This document shows positions 34,230-44,760 of a DNA stretch of 64,000 bases, piece by piece. A program made the position numbers and the translations under genes. The DNA comes from Amphimedon queenslandica (lineage: Eukaryota; Porifera; Demospongiae; Haplosclerida; Niphatidae). The stretch lies in assembly GCF_000090795.2 (NCBI RefSeq), contig NW_003546632.1:2668-66667 (forward strand). The letters run 5' to 3'. The notes beneath the pieces were generated by a model. That model saw only the letters and a list, made by a program, of their open reading frames with translations, was not told the DNA's origin and did no database searches. How positions within the stretch are numbered: the first letter of the stretch is position 1; the number at the start of each line of letters is the position of its first letter.

Positions 34230-36103
34230 GACTAAGTAATTATTAATTAATAATCCTTATTGATAATAATAATTTTTGCCTTAGGTATCAGTTCATTAAT
34301 GGAAGAAAAGAATTTTGAAATAAGAACCATAAGAAGACCTACCGCATTATAAAAACAGTTTTTAAATTTTTGAATCATTAATTATATTCATAGCCTAACT
34401 CATAACTATTAATCATTAGTTGTCATTACTAAGATCTATGTCCGGTTCTGAAACTATTTAAGTTTACATTCAGCTTCAGTTGCCACTTTCCCGCTCACAG
34501 CTCTCAAACTTTTCCGCAGTTTACAAGACCTGCATTGTGGAAATACACATTAATAGACCACATGAATACATTCAATGTGCAAACAATTATTTTTGTATGG
34601 TTAATGGCACACAATAAAAGATGCATTGGCAAGCATTCATTTGTATTGACTAAAGAAAGTACTTACTGTGGCCATTATTAATGATGTAATCATCAAGCTA
34701 ATATACAGTATGTAACCTAGAATCATAACCTTTAACAAAAATACATAAGACATTTTGCAATACTCTCTGTCTTACTACATATTCCATTGCTAAGACTACA
34801 ATAATATGAAACCTATACAGATGTAAACTGGCACCTACTACTGCATGATACAACTACTGATCAAGGAGCTGCAACAAAACATTAAGAAATTAATTTAGTT
34901 TTTACAATCTAAATCCAGAATTGCCTTTAATTATATTCCACATTCCAATATCAAGCAAAAGTATTGCTGAATCAGCAAATCATTTCCACCTGTAAAGCAT
35001 TGTAATAGAAACATCAAAAGCAAGCAATGTAAACTCACAGGCTAATAATAACAATAGCACTTACCAATCACATCAAACCTCTCTTTAACAACACATTGTA
35101 GTCCTAGTGCTAAGTACATAAGTACCTATAAAAAGTATGTATGTGACATACTAACTAATAATGATAATGGTAGCATCTACAATGTTTTTGATTGGATCAT
35201 ATATGGCATGTATTTTAGACATAATATTGCTTACTAATGATATCCCTCATTTAAGATACTTTCATGACCTCCATAATATAAAATAACATTGTGCACATGA
35301 AGAATTTCCAACATGCAAACAATATTTTTTGTTAATGTGAACATGCACATATTTACAACAATCATCAACAAAAGATGCGCAACATCAGCTGGCAAGCATT
35401 TAATATGTGCACAGCATTGATGGCAGCATCATTCAAATGCGCAACATCAGCCAGCAAGCATTAACTTAATAATGCGCACAGCATTGATGGCAGCATTATG
35501 CGCAACATCAGCTGGCAAGCATTTACATATATGTAATGCGCACAGCATTGATGGCAGCATTGACATGTATGATGATCATTAATATATGTACCAAATCACG
35601 GTTTGAATGATACTACATGTATAATGAGAACTTTTATTGTTACTCTTAATTTTTTCTGGTCCTTCAAAATTTGTCAGCAGCGCCTTTGATCCATAAGCAC
35701 CTGATATTTGTTATAAACATGTAGTACAAGCCACAAACAAGATCGGGAATTGATAATGACAGCTTCCTCCCTTCCTAACCCTCTGTCCTACATAAATGAT
35801 AGTCACACAAAATTAGAACTCTAATGAATAGTAAACCTCTTTCACACCCTCGCCCTGTCCATAATAGCAACAAGTAATCAATATTCACTGTTATACATTG
35901 ATTAATCCCACATCCTGAATGCAGTTTGATCACTTCATACTGAGCAATAATGGGTGGACATGCACCTGGTTTTCACACACACTCACATTACACATGCAGT
36001 GAAATAAAAGTCACATTAAACAACCAATGTTTTAAAGATGAAGGACCTCCCATTCACCATACCCACTTTCCATCAACAATCAATGCTTTAAGAAATATTA
36101 ATA
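34230..36103. other. No gene; AT-rich, with short repeats
   Basis: Presumably the 3' part of the left Helitron, downstream of its OTU segment. A pair of loose repeats (acaatgtgcaaacaatt... and aacatgcaaacaatattttt..., 34560 and 35310) precedes a 62-bp tandem repeat. I found no clear Helitron 3' terminus. Confidence 0.4.
35375..35562. repeat. ~62-bp tandem repeat, three units
   Basis: atgcgcaacatcagctggca starts at 35375, 35437 (one change) and 35498. Each is followed by gcacagcattgatggcagca. Subterminal repeats of this kind are common in non-coding parts of DNA transposons. Confidence 0.85.
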
Positions 36104-36111
36104 GACTTAAC

Positions 36112-36419
36112 CAGTGGCGTAGCTGAGGTAGGGCATGAGGGGCCTGGGCCCTACCATCAAAGTGGCCTTATAATTATATTCATTGAAATTATAACCCAAA
36201 AGATTATAGTCATTGTTCTTACAATAAGAAATGGGTGGCTGATAACCACAGCTCTTTAAGAAGCTATATACAATGATAATTTCACTCTGATTTCGCTCAG
36301 CTTGCAGGAAAATGCCTCCATTTTGTTATGCAAAAGGGGTGTGGCCATAATCACGGCGCGCTTCGCGTGCCATTTTGTCTCCTTGCCTTACCGTCTCCCA
36401 AGGTCCAGCTACGCCCCTG
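36112..36419. mobile_element. hAT MITE, 308 bp
   Basis: Starts cagtggcgtagctgagg and ends ccagctacgcccctg, so the TIRs read CAG(T/G)GGCGTAGCTG. The 8-bp flanks gacttaac (36104-36111) and cacttaac (36420-36427) differ at one base. No ORF. It lies just 3' of the OTU pseudogene's last conserved motif. Confidence 0.85.
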
Positions 36420-36424
36420 CACTT

Positions 36425-37015
36425 AACTGCTTGGAAATGATTAGTACCAACATGCTTCAAATACAAAGCAGGTGTAGTAGTATCTCAAGGAATGCCATAC
36501 AACTCCTGGGTTCCATATCTAGCCCAGCCAACAAAAGTAGGAGTGAGTGAATATGAATATATGGTATACCTAATAATGCTATTAGTGTAATAATCTCTGT
36601 GTCAGTGGCCCACACATAATTTCTATACATTTTTGACTTATTTATGTAATCATATATGCTTGAATATCTGGTTGCACTTAATGTACTATTAAACAATTCT
36701 TCTTCAAAGTTTGGCATATTACTAACAATAGCTTTACGTTATTCATAATGCTGAGAAATTGACCCAGTAATGAGATATAAAAGGGCATAAAATAAACACT
36801 TCCCATAACCAGGGACATCAAGAGTACTATTAGGAACTCTTTCATCAGACAATGGTCTTGTCGGACTGCCAGGTAAGATTCTAGCAGATGTTACAAACTT
36901 AAGGTTCAATATCTCACACCACCTGCTTTGAACTTCTTCATTAGCATGGTAATAAACATAATCCCTTTGTCTTCTCTATACATTAGCTAGATTGAGAGGG
37001 TCTTCATAAGTAAAG
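36425..37015 (-). pseudogene. OTU cysteine protease domain of the left Helitron
   Basis: Minus strand from ~37010: DVIFTYEDPLNLANV, VYYHANEEVQSRWCEILNLKF, LPGSPTRPLSDERVPNSTL and DVPGYGKCLFYAL. This is the OTU active-site box with Cys; the usual DGNC reads YGKC. Then in another frame SQHYE and RKAIVSNMPNFEEELF, YDYINKSKMYRNYVWATDTEI, and finally YLKHVGTNHFQAV with the NHF catalytic His (~36440). Roughly four lesions. The hAT element's left target duplication (37016) interrupts it on the 5' side, and the Helitron helicase resumes beyond 47384 on the same strand. So I read it as the C-terminal OTU part of that Helitron's protein (inference). Confidence 0.7.
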
Positions 37016-37152
37016 ATGACATCCAGGGGCAAATCTAGAGTTTAGATACTGGGTGGGCAAAAATAATGAGGTGTGGTCAAAAAATTTAATTAATTAGTTT
37101 TAAGGTGTGGTCAATTAAGTAACAAGTAATAACAGATAATTAGTCAACTTAG

Positions 37153-37380
37153 TCAAGACAAAACAATACGCCTATTCTTGTCAGCACAGCCAAACTCATT
37201 TATTATCAGTTCGTAATCTAAACTCTCTGCTATCTCCCTCTCTAATGACAAAGTTGCTAAAGCTGAAAAACGGTCTTCTGCCATCCTACTTCTTAGACAG
37301 GTCTTAATGCGTTTTAGAGCTGAGAAGGAACGTTCACTTTCCACACTAGTGACTGCTATTGTTAACGGTGCGGTACTGGG
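37153..37380 (-). pseudogene. hAT transposase C-terminal dimerisation region
   Basis: Reads APLTIAVTSVESERSFSAL then KRIKTCLRSRMAEDRFSAL and ATLSLEREIAESL. This is the conserved hAT C-terminal (Dimer_Tnp_hAT) motif. The open frame begins at ~37380, where the rest of the gene would precede it. The missing upstream part is at 44761-46984, the same strand and family (ZMYM1-like), inside the same element ends. Confidence 0.85.
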
Positions 37381-37539
37381 GTTCTATGATTATTTTGTTT
37401 TATTTTTAGTAAAACAAGAATAAATATTTATGCATTTTGTATGTCTTAGATTAAAAAAAACATTTCAGTTTTGCATAACAATAATTTTTCAAAATTGTGT
37501 TTCCGAAGCAATAACAATCATAATTGCCACGATTGGATA

Positions 37540-37564
37540 CACGTGACATAATGGAAGTCACGTG
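37540..37564 (+). promoter_or_regulatory. Paired CACGTG E-boxes upstream of the nuclease-like gene
   Basis: cacgtgac at 37540 and gtcacgtg at 37557-37564 form a mirrored pair about 19 bp apart. They lie ~240 bp before the proposed ATG. CACGTG flanked by TC/GA is the site type of bHLH-Zip factors (MYC/USF/MITF class). A pyrimidine-rich leader (37705-37798) lies between the pair and the ATG. Function is inferred. Confidence 0.45.
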
Positions 37565-37799
37565 AGACTTAGTAGTTCTGGTTCAGTGGTTCAGTAGTTG
37601 TTCAGTTTATCCGAGAGTTTATCTTGGTGGATCTTGTCTTCTCGAGCTTGTCTTCATATGTAAGCCTTGTAACTAGGCTGCCTAGACCTGGTCAATTCAG
37701 GCCTTTATTGTTTTTTTTTCAGTCGGCCGTTTTACTTTTTGTTTTTTCCTTTCTTTTTGCCCTAGCTCTTCTCCCCTCCTCTACCTCTCCTTGTTCAAC

Positions 37800-39982
37800 A
37801 TGGCTAGTCACGGTATTGCCGAATTACAATGTCAGAAAGAAAGTATGCCAGCTATGTTGTTGTCACTCGCATAACATATTTTTTAGAGTTATCGCGATAA
37901 AGAGAAGTAGATCTTGGAAAAATGTTTCAAAGAAACTCAAATTTGGCATGTAGTAGAGTCAAAATGTACTAGTTTTTCTTTAAAGTTTAGATTCACCACC
38001 ATTGAACCTTACTGCAACCAACTATAAGTCACTGCCAAGTTTTCAAGCCTTCATTGATCAAACAGTATTTCATTACGCTAATAATAAAATCAAAGTGAAG
38101 GTGACAGTAGTAGACAGCATTCCAGTCAGGAGACAGTCATCGTGTTCAAGGTAATGTAGTGTTGATTGACAGAGTTATTAGCACAGGGCACCTTAGAAAC
38201 ACCCTGCCCATCCCTTTACATAAAGTGGGTGTTGCCGCACCAAGTACAATGGCTGCCAGCTATATGTATTTGAAGTAGTGAAAACAATCTAGGGAAATAC
38301 TTTCCTAGTGTATATTTGTGCAGTTGTACAATTTTGCCGAATGCTTTTAAAAGCAATTTTTTTCCTTGTATTTATGAACAATTGTGCCTTTTTTATTTAG
38401 GTGTGATCAGGCTAGGAGCAGAACTAATTTTTTTGGGTTGCTACAGAGTGTACAATGGAAAGATCTTTTGCACAGTGATCCTCCGTTTACTATTGTACGT
38501 TGAAAATGCCTTTTGTTTAATGATTACAATTTTGTAGCCTGTACAGATCAAACACTTAGCAACAGCGATGAGGCAGTTAGTTATTGAAAAAACAGATAAT
38601 TCCTCTTCCAAAGAATTTACTACAGTTCTTTTAGGACTAATGAAAACGTACTGGTTTTGTAATGGCCATTGCACGAATTGCAAAGTGTCAGTAAATAGCA
38701 GTATATTATTATAATGAATAGTTAGTTTCAAATAATTATGTGTGCATACCATTCATGCAACATCAAGCTGGTCTACTCATCTATACCATTTCAGTGTTTC
38801 TACTGTTTGTCATAGGCGTATTTGGACCTGGGCAAGCACGGGTGGGCAGAAATTTGCAGCCATAATTATATTAATTAGTTATTGTATTATACACAGTATT
38901 GTAACAGTGGGAGGACTGTTAACCACAACAGTTAACACTGTTAACCACAATAATTTAGCACACACCTACATATTACAAGTGTTTATTTAAGCACCAGGGC
39001 AGTTATGCATGTATCTCTTAAATTTTAAATGCATTTGCCCAAATTGTCCAGAATCAATAGTTAAAGGTATAAATAATTGATTAAATATATGAATAATTAA
39101 TTAAGTGCCCTAGTAGCTGGAGAAGGCTAGATATGCCTATGCTGTTTGTAGCTTTCTAGATAGTAATGAAATAATAGATTACTTATATTTCACAATTAAG
39201 ATTGACTCCAAAAGTTGTTGATGAGGTAGGGGGGCTGCAGCTACAAGTGGAGATTGAGGGGTATATGGCTCCAGTTACAAGTGACACGTCGTTTGATAGC
39301 CCAACAAGTAGCAGGTCACCCCCATCCAAATGTAGGCATCGACCACTGGTAGACTATAAAGAAGAGTCTTCAAGTGCAGTCAATAGTACAAGTGATCACG
39401 AAGTGGAAGAGTCTAGTGGATCATCACCAGATACAGAAATTCAAGCGTACACACTTGTAGAGCAAGCACCGGCCACATTTGATACTGCTTTTCTTCTAGT
39501 GAGTTCTTTTGTTATGTTGCTTTTTGATAGATTTATTGTCATCATTAGGGAATACCTGATGTTGCATTAATGAGCTGTGGTGATTCACCTATAGTAATAG
39601 TCGAGGTATAATGATTATCAGCTGGTTTAACTTCCTGTTATATTTTAGGATAAATTTATGAAGGAGGTACCTAGTCATGTTGCATTTGAGAGTGATGTGG
39701 GGCAGTTACTGTTTTATGTGAAGGGCAACCTCATTAAAACATCGTATAAAGATTCCCAACATATATTGGGAATACTGATTGAAGGAAAACAGGTATAATG
39801 TAATGGGTATTATTATAATTTTAATTTCTATTCAATTTTAGTTTCTATTTTGTCATGGAACATGGGACAGGATGAATGAAAGTCTTGAGATTGTAATATC
39901 CAAGTTTTACAACTTGCTTGATGCTGACAATTTGATATACCTTTGTCAAACCTGTTATGACGTGTTTACACTCAACAATTGA
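37800..39982 (+). CDS. Probable PD-(D/E)XK nuclease, 6 exons, 280 aa, apparently intact
   Basis: Exons 37800-37842, 37991-38150, 39201-39498, 39549-39605, 39649-39792 and 39842-39982 have gt-ag borders. They join in phase to 281 codons ending in tga. Introns 3-5 are 43-50 bp and intron 2 is ~1 kb. Residues 1-67 are MASHGIAELQCQ and a short helical part. 75-150 is a Ser/Glu-rich, likely disordered linker. 168-280 is the domain: GIPDVALMSCG then IVIVEDKF, that is Asp-x14-Glu-x-Lys; GQLLFYVKG follows, then LGILIEGKQFLFC. The D...ExK and Q..xxY pattern fits the restriction-endonuclease fold. It is convergent with the OTU-bearing Mutator-like gene (500 bp apart), inside a hAT. It is uninterrupted among broken neighbours. 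Exons 1-2 are less certain than 3-6. The family is not named; CR-type (Crinkler) nuclease domains look similar from memory. Confidence 0.6.
38812..38865 (+). repeat. Solitary hAT-type end inside intron 2
   Basis: cataggcgtatttggacctg then ggcaagcacgggtgggcaga resembles the end of the enclosing hAT (gggtgggcaaa motif). I could not find its partner end, so it may be a fragment or a small derivative. Confidence 0.35.
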
Positions 39983-40483
39983 TTATTCATTATTTTGCCA
40001 TTAAATATTATTGTGGCTGTTTCATTTTAACACCAATTTCTGTACGTTGACCAAGGGGCATGATACTTGTGTGGGTGATTGTGATTGATCTTCAAGGGTT
40101 TCCAAGTCTACATTTAATAGTATTCATACTTCAAAGAAAGTGTGATTAAATTTTAACGCAGTACATTTAGCATCTCTAACAGCATTGCTAGAGACCCCAG
40201 GCAGCACCATGTGGAGGTAGTACTGCATTGCTGCCCAACCTTGAAAAAAATGAAACATTAAAACTTTATTAAATAGATATTACCTTTGAAGCTGATCTTT
40301 ATCTTATAGCAAGATAATGTATCTATAAATTTCTTGATAATTGTACAGAAATTAAATATAAAAGGTTAATCAAATATCAAGTAAGGTTGAAGTCTACCAG
40401 ATCATAAAGATTTCTTGCATTTGTATGAAATAAATATAAGTTAAAGTCAGATATATAGTGACAATTTTTATTGTGAAAGAGAT

Positions 40484-43272
40484 TTAAAAATATGTCAAGA
40501 ACATTTTTTTTGAGTTGACAGTACTGAAACATAAATTTTTTAATTGAAATACAGTTGCAGCAATAAAAATGTCATTGTCAGAAGCCCAAGTACCAAATTT
40601 GTTTAATTTTTTATGTAATATATGTGCCCTCATTGCACTGACAGCATTTTCACTATGCATGTTTGGTAATACTAAATTTGATAATTGTAATGCATTTTTT
40701 ATCATAAATGTACAAATAGTTGACCTAATGAGCATATGATTCTTTTCAGTTCCAGTTACAGCTTTAGAAATTGCTCTGTAAAAACAGTTGCCATCTCCTT
40801 TTATTTTATGACAGATATAAGGAGATATTTCAGCAAGTTTGATAGTTTTAATTGGATCAGTATCTACACTGACAGTCTCCCTAGTATAATCCTGTATCAA
40901 TAAAGCAGCAGAATTCATCCAGTCTGAGGAAGGTGTTTGCCTATTGCTAGAGGCATTGCATCTTTAGATTTAATAAACTCCACATCAGGAGACTTACCTC
41001 GGTTTCTAGGATTCAGTGGGCATCATCGTTCGTGTGAAGATTTTTCAATACTGCAAGTACATGTAACACTACTGATTATAAACTCTTCTAAATCACTATC
41101 AATACCAGAGCTATTGAGGATGCTACTATTATTACCATCAGAACTAGAAAGAAAGCTTTTATCATCATCATTACTATCATTTAATATTAATCCCTGATCA
41201 ATTAATTTGTCATCTGTTATGCTTTTATGCACAGCTAATGAGCTACACTCCGAGCCTAAATCTTGATGAAAATCAGTTATACTTAATTTACATCTTTTCG
41301 TATTACTAATCTCCCCATCTCGTATTGCTTTTCTTTTATGAGATGATTTGGGTGTTTCCTTACCATATGTGTGACATGCTTTATGCTGCTCAACCCATAA
41401 TTTACGTGCAGCTTGTTCAGGTTGCCTATGCCTTTTCCTTGCGTTTCTTCTCTTTCGCTTCACATCACACTGTTTGGCTCTTGAAAGAGATTTAAACCTA
41501 GAATCATTTAATGCTTTAAATGCTTCAGCCATACCATCAAATTTGGGTAAACTCATTCTGTCAAAAAGATCAAGTAGCCAATGGTAAGCTGGCCCTTTGT
41601 GCACATACATCCAGGACATGTTACTTTGTATAAGCCCAAGTGAAGTGGAAACATAATAGTGAAGCATCTGAAGATTTGAATTTTTTGTTCTGAACTGCAG
41701 CAATACATTATGAGATGATTCAATTACACTAGTGTGGCAACAACCTAACTCCTCATGAATAATTTGTTTTGATTTGGCAATAACAGTTTCACATGCAATT
41801 TCATATGCAAGACTATGGAATGGGCAACTTAAAACATTCTTAGTTTTATATTGCTTAACTTGACATGTAATGTCACTTTTCTTACATTTTCCACAATCAC
41901 ATACAGTTAAATCATGAAAGAAACATTTCCCACCATCCCATTCATGCACATTTTTGGCATGGTACTTAGCTAGTGAGCGAAGTCGATCTATAAATGCTTG
42001 TTGATCACAACCAACAGACTTAACTATAGCAGAAAAGTTTATCCTAGCTGACTTAATGAAACTATTAGTAAAACAACCAATGTCATCCTTCATGCAGTGA
42101 CACTTTACTGTAGCAATATCAGGATGAGTTTTTTCAAACTTTTTAATTTGGCTCTTAAAAAAAATTTTTTTGCTTACCAAGCCTTTTTAAATGCTTTTCA
42201 GGATTTCGTGCAATGTGACCACAACACAAAATTATTCTACAATTAGGAAAATTAGAAAGCAAAGCTTTTGAAGAAGTACTGTCATTATCTTGCACATGAA
42301 TGCTAATGTTTATTTTATCAGTTATAGCTTTTTTAAAAACCCACTCAGCACCAAATCCCTCTGCAGATTTTGATGCACCTTCAAACAATTCTTCTCCTGT
42401 TATATTATCGTTACCTCTTTGACTAAAATGCTTATAGTACAAAAGCCCCCCAGTTTGATAGTTTCGTAGAGTATATGTAGCATTTTGACTATAATAACCA
42501 CGTGTCAACCATGCAGCATCACCACATGTCACAGCATTTTCAAAAGATCCAAGCTCGCTATCATTCTTCTGCTTCATTGATTCTTTTGCTTGCTCACACA
42601 TCATTTAGTATACTCTTAACATGTGGGTACATTAAAGCCAGTGTCCTGTAATAATATTGATTTTCCTGCGCAGTACATGCCAAGACCATTTTTAAGTACT
42701 ATAGCGTATTGTGAATACATTGCGCCAGAACATATAAATGCAATTTGCAGGGCAAGACCAACTGCTGTACAGTTTTCAGTCTCATGCCTAATTGAGCTCT
42801 CAAAAGCAACACGTCTCTCAGCACAACCAGTACAATCATATTGTAAAGTAACACAACCTTGTTGACCAATCATACTAGCACAAACAAGTTTTAGCTTACC
42901 ATTACATAATGGTGAGGCACATTTAGATGTTAAATTAATCTGATCAACAAATTTACACATTTGGCTTACTTGACCCAAGAAGATTGAATTACCATTATGT
43001 AGTTCACCAGAGTTGCGTCCTTTAGGAGTATCCAAGCTGAAATCAGGATCATTTTGAAAATACACTGGAGTGACCTCCATTGTTCCATCTGAATTTTTTT
43101 GATTCTCCCTTTTTGGTGTAGCTGTCACTTCAGATTCAACAAAGTTTCTGTCATCATTTTCCGTCACAGTAGTAGAGGAAATAAATGTCGCAGCTGTTGA
43201 AAATCCGGTCCTGGCAGTCCACCTAACCTTGTGAAGAGCATCAAATCTTTTCCTTTGTTTCCTTCGTGGCAT
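40484..43272 (-). pseudogene. Mutator-like (PF20700-type) transposase with C-terminal OTU protease
   Basis: ATG at 43272 (MPRRKQRKRFDALHKVRW) is preferred to the one at 43302, because the latter lies in a MITE arm. Segment 43272-42615 has CNGKLKLV, LQYDCTGCAERRVAFESSI and GLALQIAFICSG. Segment 42604-42155 has ELGSFENAVTCGDAAWLTRG, NYQTGGLLYYKHF, SAEGFGAEWVF, VQDNDSTSSKALL and ILCCGHIARNPEKHL. Segment 42180-41023 has CFTNSFIKSARINF, KCFFHDLTVCDCGKC and a basic KRKRRNARKRHRQ. The OTU part (40918-40484) shows KIKGDGNCFYRAISKAVTG with the catalytic Asp-Gly-Asn-Cys, and IRSTICTFM; the usual C-terminal His motif is not clear. Three small frame changes near 42610, 42170 and 40925 separate otherwise open frames. 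OTU proteases cleave ubiquitin-like tags; here the role is unknown. Confidence 0.7.
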
Positions 43273-43281
43273 TTCATTTAA

Positions 43282-43526
43282 AATTGTGACCATAATTGAC
43301 AAAAGGGCCCTTATGGCGGATTTTAAAATTGATCGTTATAATGGAAAATATCAACCTGTGAGTGCTTTGTTAGACAATCATTGTTTCTAAAAGTTTCATG
43401 GTAACTTTTTGCATCCTGTGGAGTAATTTTATGATAAATGGGGCTCAGGAAGTTGGATTTCTTAGGCTTGAAAGACAAATTTCCCTACCCGCCATAAGGT
43501 ACCTTTTGTCAATTATGGTCACAATT
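43282..43526. mobile_element. Small foldback/MITE, 245 bp, 38-bp arms
   Basis: Arms 43282-43319 (aattgtgaccataattgaca, then aaaagg, ccttatggcgg) and 43489-43526 are inverted copies with 36 of 38 matches. The element ends 10 bp before the transposase ATG at 43272 and supplies an upstream in-frame ATG. No clear target duplication. Confidence 0.8.
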
Positions 43527-43670
43527 GTTTAATTTAATTAGCAATTCACAGAGAGACTATGATGCAAATTTTGTCATCAGACAATGAGTACTGTGTTTAT
43601 TCATGAAGTGGCTACTTCTTTTGCTGCAGTAAGATGGCTGCAAATGAAAATAGTAGCTTAAGGCCTTTAA

Positions 43671-44427
43671 GGTACTTTTGGATGAAATTTTAATTTTTTT
43701 TTAATTGATGCCATGTTATAGCAGAAAAAAAGTTGTACAACCTGTGCTTTTTTTAAATTTTTACCACGCACTGTTTAGAAGTTATAGATCATTGAACTTT
43801 TAATATTTAAGAAAATTCCTGCATAACTTTTCATACTTTATATGCCATCTTTGATCTTGTGTTATTTCTGGATACTTCCGTATATTATAAAACTAGCGGA
43901 AAAAATTAATTGCAAGGTGGGGTTAAGTTATGATGTCATATTAGTCAAACCATTAATAAAAATGGCCGCCAGTATGTATTTCCTGACTATTGTTTATTTA
44001 GCAGTTTCATCTGGTGAATGCACGCTCTACGCAGCTCTAAAGCTTGCAATCGTGGCATAATGAAGGCAAACACTCAATCAAGTTTGTATGCAGTGAATGC
44101 TTTTGTGATACACTGATGTTTGAAAGTGAACAAAACTCTATGAGAGATTGCAGCCCATTTTGCAAAACTTGAAGAACTTTTGCCAAGTGATGGAACATAA
44201 GTCAATAGAAAATAATATTATAAAAGCAATCATATTACTAAAAATTAAAGTACTCTCATTATATTCAAGAATTCTTTACTCAGTTTTCAACCATTTTAAA
44301 AAGTTTAGTGAAGTTTATTGCATCTCACTATTGAGAAAAAAATTGAAAAAATTATATGTTGCAGAAAAAGTATAAAGGAAACAATTTGTGTTCCGAAAAC
44401 TAAATTGTGCGTTCAGCCCGTTGTACC
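43671..44427 (+). mobile_element. TTAA-target MITE, copy B (757 bp)
   Basis: Flanked by TTAA at 43667-43670 and 44428-44431; ends ggtac...gtacc. It is homologous end to end with copy A at 31095-31855 in the opposite orientation. The two ORFs inside it have no conserved domain and are probably chance. Confidence 0.85.
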
Positions 44428-44431
44428 TTAA

Positions 44432-44760
44432 AAACCTTACTAAAATGGAACTAATGATAATTATTTATTTCGCAACTGAAATTATCTCACCAAAAGAAAC
44501 ACAGAGTAGTTTTGATATAAACAAATTTAATTAAAAATTTTCGCATTGTAAACTAAGCATTAATTTAATTCCATATTATGAAATGATTGTATCATTGCGC
44601 ACTAAAATAGTCTGTGAATTAAAAAAAAATAAATTTATGAATCAAAAAGAATTAACAGAGTTGCAAATTTATTGCAAATGAAGTAGAAGTAGACTTTTGA
44701 AATCTTGACGGCATTTTACTTTATGACCTAATGAAATGGTTAGGATAATCTTAGGTAAAA
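44432..44760. other. No gene; junction of the insertion in hAT
   Basis: AT-rich sequence between MITE B and the point where the hAT reading frame (ALLFILEY) stops near 44761. I could not identify the exact insertion edge or a target duplication shared with ~37380. Confidence 0.4.

Noticed and set aside
33605-36103. A defined Helitron 3' terminus (CTRR with hairpin)
   Set aside because: Several CTAG/CTAA-type strings exist, but none has a convincing hairpin next to it and no second 3' end is in the window for comparison.
37624-37953. 109-residue plus ORF overlapping exon 1 of the nuclease-like gene
   Set aside because: It covers the pyrimidine-rich leader and runs in another frame; the phase-matched exon chain is better supported.
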